In this document: positions 8,939 through 18,444 of the stretch, piece after piece
Layout of the letters: each line of letters opens with the position of its first letter
Position numbering within the stretch: position 1 is the stretch's first letter
NCBI RefSeq assembly: GCF_030852425.1
Contig: NZ_NSDM01000001.1
Location: forward strand, 372,001-436,000
Direction: 5' to 3'
Length of the DNA stretch: 64,000 nucleotides
Source: Saccharothrix longispora
GTDB lineage: Bacteria; Actinomycetota; Actinomycetes; Mycobacteriales; Pseudonocardiaceae
The notes under the pieces: generated by a model
Database searches by the model: none
Seen by the model: only the letters and a program-made list of their open reading frames with translations
What the model was told of the DNA's origin: nothing
Position numbers and translations under genes: made by a program

Positions 8939-10015
8939 GTGCGCAGCGCACTGGTGATCGGCGGCGGCATCGGCGGCCTGACGGCGGCCGTCGGCCTGCA
9001 CCGCACCGGCTGGCGGGTGGACGTGCGCGAGCGCGGGTCCGACCCCCCGTCCACCGGCACGGGCCTGTGCCTCCCCCCTGAAGCGCTGCGCGCCCTGGAC
9101 TCCCTGGGCGTCGGCGACAAGACCCGCCGCACCGCACTCCGCCACCCCGACGTGCCGGTGCGCCGCCCCGACGGCACGGCGCTGGGCGTCCTGGGCGCGG
9201 CCGGCGCGTACCTGGCCACGCGGCCCGAACTGCTGCGCGTGCTGGCGTCCGCCCTGCCGCCCGGCACGATCCGCTTCTCCTCGCCCGCGGACCTCTCCAC
9301 CGCCGGGGACTTCGACGTGGTGATCGGCGCGGACGGCGTCCACAGCGGCGTGCGCGGGGCCCTGTTCGGCACCGGCGTGCGCCGGGTGGGCGCGGTCGCG
9401 TGGTGGGGCACCTCCGCCGTGCCGGTCCCGGTCGGGGGCGAGACGTGGGGCAGGGGAGCCAAGGTGCGCCTCACCCCGCGAGCCGACGGCCGCACCGACT
9501 GGCACGCCCTGGTCGCAGACCGGCACGACCCGAGCGCCGACGAGCACACCCCGGCCGCCCCCCGCACGACCGACGACCCGGCCCGCCCGTTCGCCGACTG
9601 GCACGACCCGATCCCGCGGCTCCTGGCCGAGTCCACCGACCTGTCACGGCACGACCCGCTGCACCTGCCCCCGCTGCCCACCTACGTGCGGGGGCGCGTG
9701 GCACTGCTCGGCGACGCCGCCCACGCCGCGACCCCCGACCTGGGCCGGGGCGCGTGCGAGGCGATCGTCGACGGCGTCGTGCTGGCGACGTGCCTCACCG
9801 CCCCGGACACCGGGGCGGCCCTGCGCGCCTACGACCGGGCACGCCGCCGCCGCACCCAGCGCCTCGCGTTCCTGTCACGACGCCTCAACGCCCTCGCGAC
9901 GACGGGACGTGCCACCGCGCTCCGCGACACCGCCCTCCGCGTGGCCCTCGCCCTCCGCCCACACCCCGAGCGCCCGTGGAGCCACGACCTGGAACCGGAC
10001 GAACTGGCCGGCTAA
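8939..10015 (+). CDS. FAD-dependent monooxygenase (PHBH/UbiH-like)
   Basis: 358 residues, starting at a GTG (8939). A Rossmann dinucleotide motif GGGIGG lies at residues 6-12, with an acidic strand end (VDVRERG). The family motif GADGVHSGVR is near residue 125, and the FAD ribityl-binding GDAAHA...LGRGACEAIVDG is near 260. Group A flavin monooxygenases hydroxylate or epoxidise aromatic and polyketide substrates with NAD(P)H. No biosynthetic neighbours are present, so the substrate cannot be stated. The gene is convergent with exonuclease III and the two stop codons share the bases CTAA at 10012-10015. Confidence 0.9.
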   Translation: MRSALVIGGGIGGLTAAVGLHRTGWRVDVRERGSDPPSTGTGLCLPPEALRALDSLGVGDKTRRTALRHPDVPVRRPDGTALGVLGAAGAYLATRPELLRVLASALPPGTIRFSSPADLSTAGDFDVVIGADGVHSGVRGALFGTGVRRVGAVAWWGTSAVPVPVGGETWGRGAKVRLTPRADGRTDWHALVADRHDPSADEHTPAAPRTTDDPARPFADWHDPIPRLLAESTDLSRHDPLHLPPLPTYVRGRVALLGDAAHAATPDLGRGACEAIVDGVVLATCLTAPDTGAALRAYDRARRRRTQRLAFLSRRLNALATTGRATALRDTALRVALALRPHPERPWSHDLEPDELAG

Positions 10016-10866
10016 CGCGGGGGTCGCACGGCCTTCCGGGTCCGGGGCGCGGACGGCGGCGGCACCACGGGGCCCGCGTTCCCGTCAGGCGCCTCGTCCA
10101 GGTCCACGACCACCGGGGCGTGATCACTGGGGCTCGTCCCCTTGCGCGCCTTCCGGTCCACCCAGGCGGCCTCGACCCGCCCGGCGACGTTCCCGGAGGC
10201 CAGCACCAGGTCGATCCGCATCCCGAGGTCCCGGTGGAACATCCCGGCCCGGTAGTCCCAGTACGTGTAGATCCGCTCGTCGGGCCACCGGTCGCGCACC
10301 ACGTCCCGCAACCCGAGGTCGTGCAGCGCCCCCAACGCGGCCCTCTCCTCGTCCGTCACGTGCGTGTGCCCGACGAACACAGCCGGGTCGAACAGGTCGG
10401 CGTCGGCGGGCGCGATGTTGACGTCCCCGCACACCACCACGTCCTCGGGCCCGTCCGCCACCACGTCCCGCAGCGCGGCCAACCACTCCAGCTTGTACCG
10501 GTAGTGGTCCGAGCCGACCTCCCGCCCGTTCGGCACGTAGACGGAGTGCACCCGCAGCCCGCCGCACGTGGCCGACACCGCCCGGGCCTCCTGCTCGGGG
10601 AACCCCGGCCCGCCGGGCAGCCCCGCCGTGACGTCCTCCACCCCGACCCGCGAGAGGATCGCCACCCCGTTCCACTGCACCTGCCCGTGCACGGCCACCT
10701 CGTACCCGCGCTCGGCGAGTTCGGCCCCGAGCAGGGCGAGGAACGCCTCGTCGGCGAGCTTCGTCTCCTGAAGGCACACGACATCGGGTCGCCGCTCATC
10801 GAGCCAGGGCAACAACCGGGGCACCCGCTGCTTGACCGAGTTCACGTTCCAGGTAGCCAGACGCAC
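10012..10866 (-). CDS. xthA: Exodeoxyribonuclease III (AP endonuclease)
   Basis: 284 residues from the GTG at 10866, giving the typical N-terminus MRLATWNVNSVKQR. Catalytic motifs of the exonuclease III/EEP fold are all present: QETKL (metal-binding Glu), YVPNG, GDVNIAP (Asp and Asn of the active site) and PSDHAP (Asp-His pair). The enzyme cleaves DNA at abasic sites and removes 3' blocking groups in base excision repair. A proline-rich basic tail of about 25 residues follows the catalytic domain. The gene overlaps the convergent monooxygenase by four bases. The frame is open upstream of 10866 but that part is low in conserved features. Confidence 0.95.
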   Translation of the reverse strand: MRLATWNVNSVKQRVPRLLPWLDERRPDVVCLQETKLADEAFLALLGAELAERGYEVAVHGQVQWNGVAILSRVGVEDVTAGLPGGPGFPEQEARAVSATCGGLRVHSVYVPNGREVGSDHYRYKLEWLAALRDVVADGPEDVVVCGDVNIAPADADLFDPAVFVGHTHVTDEERAALGALHDLGLRDVVRDRWPDERIYTYWDYRAGMFHRDLGMRIDLVLASGNVAGRVEAAWVDRKARKGTSPSDHAPVVVDLDEAPDGNAGPVVPPPSAPRTRKAVRPPR

Positions 10867-10951
10867 CCGTCCCAAGCTAACGGGCCCCCGGTCCGCCCGC
10901 CCGTCAGCGCCCCGGTGGCGGGCGGGCTCTGGCCGTTCCGTGAACCGGCGG

Positions 10952-11320
10952 TCAGGGGGACGGGTACTCGACGGGGTTCGGCGGTCGGACGTGCTTGAGG
11001 TCCCGCGGGTCGGCGGCACCGGTGCGGGCGTAGTTCAGGCGGGCCTCGGCGAGGCTGAGCCCTCGGTTCGGGCCGCCGCGCACCTGCTCGGCGTCGTGCT
11101 CGTCCTGGCCGTCGTCCTCCCAGAAGCACACGTCGCAGATCTCGTAGCCGCCCCGCTCGGCGAGGGTGAGGAAGCCGCAGCACGGGCAGGCGTGCGGACC
11201 GGACTCGGCGTCGCGGACGACGTCGGGGAACGCCTCGTGGGACATGCCGCACATGGTCACACCCGCGACCGGGCGGAGGTGGCCGAACGAGCGGCACGGG
11301 TCGTGCGTCCGGCCGTTCAC
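10952..11320 (-). CDS. CPCC family cysteine-rich protein
   Basis: 122 residues from a GTG at 11320; ATGs at 11254 and 11245 are alternative starts and would give a 97-100 residue protein. The core has the family signature ACPCCGFLTL followed by CDVCFWEDD and GPNRGLSL, which matches the Cys-rich CPCC domain (Pfam Cys_rich_CPCC). The four cysteines probably bind a metal. Function is unknown in the family, although members are found in toxin-immunity and polymorphic-toxin settings as well as alone. The gene lies between exonuclease III (85 bp away, same strand) and tRNA-Lys. Confidence 0.8.
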   Translation of the reverse strand: MNGRTHDPCRSFGHLRPVAGVTMCGMSHEAFPDVVRDAESGPHACPCCGFLTLAERGGYEICDVCFWEDDGQDEHDAEQVRGGPNRGLSLAEARLNYARTGAADPRDLKHVRPPNPVEYPSP

Positions 11321-11406
11321 GGCGGAAGCACCTCACCAGGGCTGCCACCGGCTGGAAGTCCGCGAAGTCAGGCGTGGCGAAGGGGTGGCGGCGATCGTGA
11401 GACGCG

Positions 11407-11435
11407 AAACCCCCAGGCCGTCGACCTGGGGGTTT
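11407..11435 (-). terminator. Intrinsic terminator after tRNA-Lys
   Basis: An 11-bp perfect inverted repeat (AAACCCCCAGG / CCTGGGGGTTT) with a 7-nt loop abuts the encoded CCA end of the tRNA on the minus strand. It ends transcription of the tRNA before the CPCC gene. Confidence 0.75.
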
Positions 11436-11510
11436 GGTGGGCCGCCAGGGGCTCGAACCCTGAACCAACGGATTAAAAGTCCGCTGCTCTGCCAGTTGAG
11501 CTAGCGGCCC
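11435..11510 (-). tRNA. tRNA-Lys (anticodon TTT)
   Basis: A 76-nt cloverleaf on the minus strand. The 7-bp acceptor stem begins GGGCCGC and pairs with GCGGCCC, followed by discriminator A and an encoded CCA. The D arm contains AGCTCAACTGGCAGAGC. The anticodon loop CTTTTAA gives TTT, and the T arm contains GGTTCGAGCCC. The anticodon decodes AAA and AAG. I saw no partial copy of its 3' end elsewhere, so there is no sign of use as an integration site within this window. Confidence 0.97.
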
Positions 11511-11616
11511 GCGGTCGAGGGTAGTGGACGGGCGGGGGTCGGTTCGACGGTGGTTGCGGGTGTCGCGGCGGGAGCGTGATCACGGCACTGTCGGACCCCG
11601 CCGGCACCGTGGACCC

Positions 11617-12114
11617 GTGATCACCCTGGAACCGTGGGCCGAGGCCGACTTCGCGCTGCTCGAACGGCTGAACTCGCCCGCGATGACCGCGCACCTGGGC
11701 GGGCCGGAACCCCGGGACCGGCTGCTCGACCGGCACCGGCGGTACCTGTTGCCGGGCGCGGGGCGGATGTTCCGGGTCGAGGTGGACGGGGTGCCGGCGG
11801 GCAGCGTGGGGTTCTGGGAGCGGACCTTCGGCGGCTCGGTGGTGTGGGAGGTGGGGTGGAGCGTGCTCCCCGGGTTCCAGGGGCGCGGGGTGGCGTCGGC
11901 TGCGGCGCGGCAGGTCGCGGTGGCCGCCTGGGCGGTGGACGGCGGCCGGTCGGTGCGGGCGTTCCCGAAGGTCGACCACGCGGCGTCCAACGGGGTGTGC
12001 CGGCGGGCAGGGTTCGCGCTGGTGGGGGAAGTGGACCTCGAGTACCCGCCGGGCACGCCGATCCGGTGCAACGACTGGGCGCTCGAACCGGACTCGGCAC
12101 CCTCGGCCGGGTGA
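11617..12114 (+). CDS. GNAT family N-acetyltransferase
   Basis: 165 residues from the GTG at 11617 (N-terminus VITLEPWAEADFALLERL). The RimJ/RimL-type GNAT layout is visible: an N-terminal strand-helix, MFRVEVDGVPAGSVGFW as the central beta strands, WSVLPGFQGRGVASAAAR as the acetyl-CoA pyrophosphate loop (Q/RxxGxG/A variant QGRGVA), and NGVCRRAGFALVGE as the C-terminal strand. It transfers an acetyl group from acetyl-CoA to an unknown amine. It stands upstream of dus with a gap of about 55 bp. Confidence 0.88.
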   Translation: MITLEPWAEADFALLERLNSPAMTAHLGGPEPRDRLLDRHRRYLLPGAGRMFRVEVDGVPAGSVGFWERTFGGSVVWEVGWSVLPGFQGRGVASAAARQVAVAAWAVDGGRSVRAFPKVDHAASNGVCRRAGFALVGEVDLEYPPGTPIRCNDWALEPDSAPSAG

Positions 12115-12169
12115 ACGGGTGGCGGCGTGTGGTGACCACCACTCACGCCGCTGGGTGACAATGGGGACG

Positions 12170-13315
12170 ATGTCGACCGCGCTGCACGCCACCAAGCCCT
12201 TGAAGATCGGCCAGTACCTGGTCGATCCCGCCGTCGTGCTCGCGCCGATGGCGGGCATCACGAACGTCGCCTTCCGGCAGCTCTGCCGCGAGTTCGGCAG
12301 TTCCAGCTCGCTCTACGTGTGCGAGATGATCACTGCCCGCGCGGTCGTCGAGCGCGACTCCAAGACCATGCAGATGATCACCTTCGGTGAGGGTGAACGG
12401 CCTCGTTCGATGCAGCTCTACGGCGTCGACCCGACGTCCATGGCGGAGGCCGCGCGGATCATCGTGGGCGAGGACCGGGCCGACCACATCGACATGAACT
12501 TCGGCTGCCCGGTGCCCAAGGTGACGCGCAAGGGCGGCGGGGCGGCGCTGCCGTACAAGCGGCAACTGTTCCGGCGGATCGTGCGCGCCGCCGTGAAGGC
12601 CGCCGAGCCCGCCGGGGTGCCGGTGACGGTGAAGTTCCGCATCGGCATCGACGACGACCACCTGACCTACCTGGACGCCGGGCGCATCGCCGCGGACGAG
12701 GGGGCGCAGGCGGTCGCCCTGCACGCGCGGACCGCCGCGCAGCGGTACTCCGGGCGGGCCGACTGGTCGGCCATCGCCCGGCTCAAGGAGGCCGTGACCG
12801 ACGTCCCCGTGCTGGGCAACGGGGATGTCTTCAGCGCGCAGGACGCCCTGCGCATGGTCGCCGAGACGGGCTGCGACGGCGTGGTCGTCGGGCGCGGCTG
12901 CCTGGGGCGGCCCTGGCTGTTCGGCGAGCTCCAGGCGGCGTTCCGGGGTGAGCCCATCCCCGCCGGTCCGCGCCTGGGCCAGGTGGCGGGGGTGCTGCTG
13001 CGGCACGGCGCGCTGCTCGCCGACTTCCTCGGCGAGGACAAGGGCATCCGCGACCTGCGCAAGCACATGGCCTGGTACCTGAAGGGCTTCCCGGTGGGCG
13101 CGGAGCTGCGGCGGAGCCTCGCCATGGTGTCCACGCTCGCCGAGCTGGAGGACCTGGTCGGCCGGCTCGACCCGGACCTGCCGTTCCCGGACAGCGCGGA
13201 CGAGCCGCGCGGTCGCCAGGGCTCACCCGCCCGCGTGGTGCTGCCCGAGGGGTGGCTGGCCGACCCCGAGGACGCGATGGTCCCCGATGCCGAAGACATG
13301 CACTCGGGTGGCTGA
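12170..13315 (+). CDS. dus: tRNA-dihydrouridine synthase (DusB-type)
   Basis: 381 residues from the ATG at 12170; an in-frame ATG at 12161 would add three residues and neither has a strong ribosome site. The FMN-binding TIM barrel shows VVLAPMAGITNVAFR at the N-terminus, the catalytic-cysteine loop MNFGCPVPKVTRKGGGAALP, HARTAAQRYSG and the phosphate-binding GNGDV and VGRGCLGRPW. It reduces uridines in the tRNA D-loop using NADPH. Its position beside the LCP gene and phoU matches the conserved actinobacterial order. The next gene, a lipoprotein, overlaps its stop. Confidence 0.95.
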   Translation: MSTALHATKPLKIGQYLVDPAVVLAPMAGITNVAFRQLCREFGSSSSLYVCEMITARAVVERDSKTMQMITFGEGERPRSMQLYGVDPTSMAEAARIIVGEDRADHIDMNFGCPVPKVTRKGGGAALPYKRQLFRRIVRAAVKAAEPAGVPVTVKFRIGIDDDHLTYLDAGRIAADEGAQAVALHARTAAQRYSGRADWSAIARLKEAVTDVPVLGNGDVFSAQDALRMVAETGCDGVVVGRGCLGRPWLFGELQAAFRGEPIPAGPRLGQVAGVLLRHGALLADFLGEDKGIRDLRKHMAWYLKGFPVGAELRRSLAMVSTLAELEDLVGRLDPDLPFPDSADEPRGRQGSPARVVLPEGWLADPEDAMVPDAEDMHSGG

Positions 13316-13766
13316 CGTGCGGTTGCGCGGCGCGATGGCCGCGGTGTGCGCCCTGCTGCTGGTGGCGTGCGGTGGCACCGTGGCCGGCACGCCGCGCCCG
13401 CTCCAGGTCGGCGACGTGGAGCGCGAACTGGTCGAGGGCTACTTCGAAGACCTCAACGAGGCCGGCACGCAGGGCACGACCGAGCAGCGCGACCTGCTCA
13501 CCGACACCCAGCACCCGGACTTCCGCGACGACGGCTGCCGGCTGCCCTCGGGCACGATCAAGGTGCAGCCTGCGATGTCCACGCTGCGCCTCGACCCGGA
13601 GTGGACGCCGCCCGGCGCGGACGAGCACCCGCGCGGCGTGGTGCTGGTCGTGGCCGTGACGCTGACGGTCGTGCAGGACGGCAGCGAGGTCGGCAGCCAG
13701 ATCGGCTCCCAGCACGTGGTGCTGCTCAACGGCAAGGCCTACGGCTTCGCCCCCTGCGCCCCCTGA
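13308..13766 (+). CDS. Putative lipoprotein of unknown function
   Basis: About 152 residues. The start is GTG 13308 or GTG 13317, overlapping or just after the dus stop at 13315. A short basic N-terminus leads into a hydrophobic core and a lipobox LLVAC followed by GG, so it should be exported and lipidated. The mature part (PLQVGDVERELVEGYFEDLNEAG, in two halves around positions 13410-13480) is acidic and looks like a small NTF2/SnoaL-type alpha+beta domain, but I do not recognise a family. Two further cysteines (in DDGCRLPSG and FAPCAP) could form a disulphide. Confidence 0.7.
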   Translation: MADVRLRGAMAAVCALLLVACGGTVAGTPRPLQVGDVERELVEGYFEDLNEAGTQGTTEQRDLLTDTQHPDFRDDGCRLPSGTIKVQPAMSTLRLDPEWTPPGADEHPRGVVLVVAVTLTVVQDGSEVGSQIGSQHVVLLNGKAYGFAPCAP

Positions 13767-13963
13767 CCGTCTCCCGCGCCGACCGGCCGTCGCGCGGCGG
13801 TCGAACACGCTCGGCACACGCCTACCCCAGTTGATCACCGAACGTCACCGGTTCGGAGCAGTGCACGGTCAACCAGTAGAGGGAAATCACTAGTAGACGC
13901 GTCCTGCCGGCTCAAGCGTCGCGTCGTATCAGACGACACCTGGCAAGTAGGGAGGTGAGCGCG

Positions 13964-14830
13964 ATGACCGCACTGCGACCCGAAGTCGCCGAGTTCGACA
14001 GCGACAGCCAGCCGGCGGTGGGCGTGCCCGCGTCGTCCCAGGGCGAGGGCAGCGGCCTGGTGCAGCTGCACGAGTCGATCGCCACCCTGCTCGCCTCCCG
14101 GGGCCAGTGGCGGCAGGCGTACCAGCACCTGCGCTCGGCGTTCGACCTGGTCTACGCCGACCAGGACGAGGAGCCCCAGGTGCCCGAGCAGCTGCGCCGC
14201 GAGGTCGACCGGCTGCGGCGCGAGCACGCCGAGGCGCGCGAGCAGAGCCTCCGCGACAGCCTCACCGACAGCTACAACCGGCGCTACCTGGACGAGCGCC
14301 TGGTCGACATGGTCGCCGCGCGCGGCACCGCCGCGTCCAGCCTGGCCATCGCGCTGATCGACCTCGACTGGTTCAAGCAGGTCAACGACACGTTCGGGCA
14401 CGTCCTGGGCGACCGGGTGCTGCAACAGGTCGTCGAACTGCTCCAGGAGGAGCTGCCGGAGGGTGCGTTCTGCGCGCGGTACGGCGGCGAGGAGTTCGTG
14501 CTCGTGCTGCCGGACGTCGAGGCCGCGACGGCCGTCGCGGTGGCCGAAGCCGCGCGACTTCGTGTCGAGCGTCACTCCTGGTCCTCACTCGCGGTCGGGC
14601 TGCGGGTGACGGTGAGCGTCGGGCTGGCCTACGAGCCGCCGGCCGCGGACACGTCGACGCGCCCGCCGGTCTCCCCCGAGCAGCAACTGCTCCGCGCCGA
14701 CAGCCTGCTCTACACGGCCAAGCAGTCAGGACGGAACGCCGTGGCCTACCGCGAGAACGGCCGTGTGCGCCTCGCGGGTGCCGCTTCCGGGCGACGTGGG
14801 ATAGCCGAATCGCGGGTAGCCGGTTACTGA
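13964..14830 (+). CDS. GGDEF diguanylate cyclase
   Basis: 288 residues; the ATG at 13964 is chosen because GGAGG lies eight bases upstream, while a GTG at 13955 overlaps that site. The N-terminal ~90 residues form a helical, TPR-like region (LLASRGQWRQAYQHLRSAF) and a coiled-coil linker. The GGDEF domain starts at RDSLTDSYNRRYLD (about 97) and has the metal-binding ALIDLDWFKQVND and the active-site loop YGGEEF (about 173). Such enzymes make cyclic-di-GMP from two GTP. The RxxD inhibitory site normally found five residues before the loop is absent (PEGA there). No membrane segment, so it is cytosolic. Confidence 0.92.
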   Translation: MTALRPEVAEFDSDSQPAVGVPASSQGEGSGLVQLHESIATLLASRGQWRQAYQHLRSAFDLVYADQDEEPQVPEQLRREVDRLRREHAEAREQSLRDSLTDSYNRRYLDERLVDMVAARGTAASSLAIALIDLDWFKQVNDTFGHVLGDRVLQQVVELLQEELPEGAFCARYGGEEFVLVLPDVEAATAVAVAEAARLRVERHSWSSLAVGLRVTVSVGLAYEPPAADTSTRPPVSPEQQLLRADSLLYTAKQSGRNAVAYRENGRVRLAGAASGRRGIAESRVAGY

Positions 14831-15040
14831 TACCTACTGGTTACTCACCCTTTCGGGCGTAGCCTGCTGCGCGTAACCGAGTACTACGGACCCCTGTATC
14901 ACCGGGAGTGGTCGTCAGGACTGGCGGTCATCCGTAGTATCGCCAAGGCAAGTGACACGCCGTTGGTGCAACCACTGTGTCCTTGCTGTCGTCAACTCGT
15001 GATGACGACCCACTAGTGACCGAAGCTGAAGGGAGCCCGG

Positions 15041-18000
15041 GTGCCCGACGAGCCCCGCCGTGGCGGCCCCGGACCCGGTGGAGACCACGCCTCGCAGGAC
15101 GACCAGCCGACCGGACGTCGCCGCAGGTCGCTTGACGATGGCGGGCTGAGCGTGTCCGAACTGCTCGAACAGCACAGCCGCACGAACATCCCCCGGCCGG
15201 TCCCGCCGGGCCCCGCGGACACCGGACGCCGTGCCGCGCCCGAACCGCCCGCGCCCCCCGCCGGACCCGCGCCGAACGGCACGCGGTCGCCGGCGCCGCC
15301 ACCGGCACCGGCACCCGAGAGCACCGGCCGACGTGCCGCACCCGACCACTTCACGCCGTCCGCGCCGGACCGCGTCACCCCGGCCCCGAACGGCGAGCCG
15401 CCGAGGCGCCCCGCGGCACCCAACGACTTCTTCGCGCCCGCGCACGAGGGCACCGGCACGCGCGCACCCCGCCCGATGCCGGAGGACGGCCCGCGGCGCG
15501 CGCCGAACAGCCGGCCCGCCGAGGTCCGGCATCCCGGTGAGGGCACCGGTCGGCGGGCACGCCCGGAGCCGCCGGAGGCTCCCGGTGGCGGCAGGCGTGC
15601 CGCGGAACCGCCGCGCCGCTACGCCGAGGGCGACCCGAACGCGCAGCGCCCCGTTCCGCCGCCTCCCGTGCGCCCGGACGTGCCGCGTCCCGGTGAGCAC
15701 ACCGGCCGCCGCGCGCGTCCCGTGCCGCCCGAAGGGCTTAGGCCCGACGCTCCCCGGCCCGATGGTCCCCGACCGGACGCGCTGCGCCCGGACACGCCCA
15801 GGCAGGACGTGTCCAGGCAGGACCCGCCCCGTCCGGACCTCCGCCGTCCCGTGGACGCCCCGGCGGCCGACGTCCCGCACCGCGTGGGCGAGAACACCGG
15901 TCGCCGTGCCCGGCCCGAGCCGCCGGACGGTCCTCGTCGACCGGCTCCGCGCCCCGAGGACGTCGATCCCCGACGCGCTCCGGACGGTGCCGGCCCGCGT
16001 CGCCAGCCCGCCGAGGGCGATCCCGCGGGCCGCCGGTTCGCGGAGGGCAACGCGCCGCGCCGGCTCGCCGAGGACGGGCCGGAACCGCCCGTCCGCCCCG
16101 GTGAGGGCACCGGCAGGCGTCCGATGGGTCCCCGGCCGGACGAGGGGACCGGGCGACGCCCCATGCCCCCGGACGCCCACAGGCCCGCCGACCCGCGCCG
16201 ACTCGCGGGCCCACCCGACGACCTCGACCGCGGAGCCGCGCCCCGCCGCCTCGCCGGCGGCCCGGTGGACGAGCAGGACCACGGCAGCGCACCGCGCCGA
16301 CTCGCCACCGGACCCGGCACCCCGGCAGGCCCCCGCCGCCCCGTCGGCAACCCCGTGGACGAGCAGGACCACGGCAGCGCACCACGCCGACTCGCCACCG
16401 GACCCGTCGACGGGCCGCCGGCCGCGCCCGACGCACCCGGTCGGCGCTTCGCCGAGGACGTGGCCGAGCAGCCCGCCATCGCGGACCGCCTCGGTGCGGG
16501 CGCGCCCTCCAAGGCCACGCCGCCCCACGCCACGCCGCCCCACGCCACGCCGCCCCACGCCACGCCGCCCCACGCCACGCCGAGCGGGCCGGAACCACGC
16601 GACCAGATCGACCCCGCCAGCCTCACCACCGAGATGGAGGCCATCAGCGACGACGTCAAGAAGCGTCGCGAGGTCGACCACACGCTGGCCCGCTTCTCCG
16701 CCGTCCACGACGAGCTGGCCGAGCAGGAGCGCCTCCGCAAGGAGCGCCGGCAGAAGCTGATGCCGTGGAAGGCCGACCACGACGAGGACGCCACCGAGTA
16801 CGCCTCCCCGGTCGCCGTCCTCGACGGCGACGACGGCCCCCGTCGCCGCGGCCGCACGGCCAAGCACAGCAGGATCGTGCGCACGGTCAAGGTGGTCTCG
16901 CTGGCGGCGGCCGTGCTGGTGTTCGTGTCCACGGGCCTCGGCTGGGGCGCGATGCTCTACATCGACAGCAAGTTCGTCGAGGTCGACGCGCTCGGCTCGA
17001 ACTCCGCCGCCGTCCACGAGGCCGAGAAGCAGCTGGGCGACGAGAACTTCCTGATCGTCGGCTCGGACAGCCGGGCGGGCGCGAAGACGCAGGACGGCGT
17101 CGGTGACACCGAGGCGGCGCCGGGCGCGCGGTCCGACGTGCTGATGCTCGCCCACATCCCGGCCGACCGGAAGCGGATGGTCGTCGTCTCGGTGCCGCGC
17201 GACCTGACGGTGACGCGGCCCGCGTGCGAGCAGTGGGACTCCGGCACCGGCCAGTACACCGGCACGCAGCTCGACCCGCTGGAGGGCGCGAAGGCCAACC
17301 AGGCCTACTCCGACGGCGGCCCGCGGTGCGTGGCGAAGTTCATGACCGAGCTGACCGGCCTGGAGATCAACCACTTCATCAGCGTGGACTTCAACGGGTT
17401 CCGCGGCATGGTGGACGCGGTCGGCGAGGTCGAGGTGTGCGTGCCGAAGCCGATGATCGACGACGAGCTCGGCACGATCTTCGACCAGGCGGGCCGGTTC
17501 CAGATCACCGGCGGCAAGGCGCTCGACTACGTCCGCGCGCGCAAGGTGTCCGGCGAGCAGTTCGGCGACTACGACCGCGTGACGCGGCAGCAGAAGTTCC
17601 TGTCCGCGCTGCTGCGCAAGGCGCTGTCGTCGGAGATCCTGCTGAACCCGGGCAAGCTGAACAGCTTCCTCAACGCGTTCGCCGCGGCCACCGTGGGCGA
17701 CAACATCGGCGTGAACGACATGCTCACGCTCGCGCAGTCGCTGCGCAGCCTCGACGCCGGCCGGGTCAGCTTCGTGACCGTCCCGCACTACACGGACGAG
17801 GGCCCGACGCTGTCGAACGACGACAACATCGAGATGCTGCGCGAGGCGGAGACCAAGGCGCTGTTCCAGTCGATCATCGACGGCACGCCGCTGCCCGACG
17901 AGAAGCCGGACCCCTCGACGCAGGCGGCCGGCACGACGTCCGGCGCGCCGACCCCCGCGCCCGCGGGCCCCAAGCCGGGCAAGGTCGTCGACCCGAACGG

Positions 18001-18364
18001 CCTCAAGGTCAAGGTGCTCAACGGCGACCCCGACTCGCCCGGCCTCGCGAACTCGACGAAGCTGGCCCTGGAGGAACTGGGCTACGACGTGGTCTTCCGC
18101 GGCAACGGCGAGGCCGCCGAGAAGACGATCATCAAGTACTACACGGGCGGCGAGGACGTCGCGGCGACGCTGGCCGCGTCCGTCCCCGGTGCGACGCTGG
18201 TGGCCGACCCGACCATGGGCGGCGCGGTGGAGCTGCTGATCGGGCCCGGCTGGGACGAGGTCGTGCGGGCGCCGGGGGCCGGTGGCGGGCAGCAGGAGCC
18301 CGGCACGCCGCAGCCGCCCAAGGACCTGGAGGTCGTCAACGCGGCGGAGGACCCCTGTGCTTGA
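15041..18364 (+). CDS. LytR-CpsA-Psr (LCP) family cell-wall glycopolymer ligase with long disordered N-terminus
   Basis: 1,107 residues, far longer than the usual 350-550. Residues 1-560 are a Pro/Arg/Gly-rich cytosolic region with repeated GEGTGRR-type boxes, two copies of [17 protein letters not shown] and a TPPHA tandem repeat. A single membrane segment lies at about 613-637. The LCP domain (about 665-860) has [26 protein letters not shown] and VSVPRDLTV, with the conserved Asp and Arg residues for pyrophosphate and metal binding. A LytR_C domain covers about 985-1075 ([15 protein letters not shown]). LCP enzymes attach polymers such as arabinogalactan or teichoic acids to peptidoglycan. 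It precedes phoU, as in mycobacteria (Rv0822c-like). The N-terminus may be a phosphorylation or protein-binding tail. Confidence 0.93.
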   Translation: MPDEPRRGGPGPGGDHASQDDQPTGRRRRSLDDGGLSVSELLEQHSRTNIPRPVPPGPADTGRRAAPEPPAPPAGPAPNGTRSPAPPPAPAPESTGRRAAPDHFTPSAPDRVTPAPNGEPPRRPAAPNDFFAPAHEGTGTRAPRPMPEDGPRRAPNSRPAEVRHPGEGTGRRARPEPPEAPGGGRRAAEPPRRYAEGDPNAQRPVPPPPVRPDVPRPGEHTGRRARPVPPEGLRPDAPRPDGPRPDALRPDTPRQDVSRQDPPRPDLRRPVDAPAADVPHRVGENTGRRARPEPPDGPRRPAPRPEDVDPRRAPDGAGPRRQPAEGDPAGRRFAEGNAPRRLAEDGPEPPVRPGEGTGRRPMGPRPDEGTGRRPMPPDAHRPADPRRLAGPPDDLDRGAAPRRLAGGPVDEQDHGSAPRRLATGPGTPAGPRRPVGNPVDEQDHGSAPRRLATGPVDGPPAAPDAPGRRFAEDVAEQPAIADRLGAGAPSKATPPHATPPHATPPHATPPHATPSGPEPRDQIDPASLTTEMEAISDDVKKRREVDHTLARFSAVHDELAEQERLRKERRQKLMPWKADHDEDATEYASPVAVLDGDDGPRRRGRTAKHSRIVRTVKVVSLAAAVLVFVSTGLGWGAMLYIDSKFVEVDALGSNSAAVHEAEKQLGDENFLIVGSDSRAGAKTQDGVGDTEAAPGARSDVLMLAHIPADRKRMVVVSVPRDLTVTRPACEQWDSGTGQYTGTQLDPLEGAKANQAYSDGGPRCVAKFMTELTGLEINHFISVDFNGFRGMVDAVGEVEVCVPKPMIDDELGTIFDQAGRFQITGGKALDYVRARKVSGEQFGDYDRVTRQQKFLSALLRKALSSEILLNPGKLNSFLNAFAAATVGDNIGVNDMLTLAQSLRSLDAGRVSFVTVPHYTDEGPTLSNDDNIEMLREAETKALFQSIIDGTPLPDEKPDPSTQAAGTTSGAPTPAPAGPKPGKVVDPNGLKVKVLNGDPDSPGLANSTKLALEELGYDVVFRGNGEAAEKTIIKYYTGGEDVAATLAASVPGATLVADPTMGGAVELLIGPGWDEVVRAPGAGGGQQEPGTPQPPKDLEVVNAAEDPCA
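16513..16580 (+). repeat. In-frame 15-bp tandem repeat in LCP gene
   Basis: The unit GCCACGCCGCCCCAC is repeated about 4.5 times without mismatches, encoding ATPPH units. Being a multiple of three, copy-number changes would keep the frame. A second, larger duplication in the same gene encodes [17 protein letters not shown] twice (around 16264-16320 and 16354-16410). Confidence 0.9.
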
Positions 18365-18382
18365 GCGAACTGGACGTTTCGG

Positions 18383-18404
18383 GTTCACCACGGGTTCACC
18401 GGGG
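18383..18404 (+). promoter_or_regulatory. PHO-box-like direct repeat upstream of phoU
   Basis: GTTCACC occurs at 18383 and again at 18394, an 11-nt period that matches the direct-repeat units bound by the actinobacterial response regulator PhoP. It lies 41 bp before the phoU ATG. A matching repeat is present upstream of pstS, which strengthens the call. Confidence 0.65.
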
Positions 18405-18444
18405 CGGGTCGTTCCCGCGACGACCCGCACGTAGGCTGACCGCC

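Noticed and set aside
11435..11510. tRNA-Lys as integration site for an island
   Set aside because: No integrase and no direct repeat of the tRNA 3' end seen on either side.
16513..16580. CRISPR-like array
   Set aside because: Contiguous 15-bp in-frame repeats without spacers inside a coding region; no cas genes.
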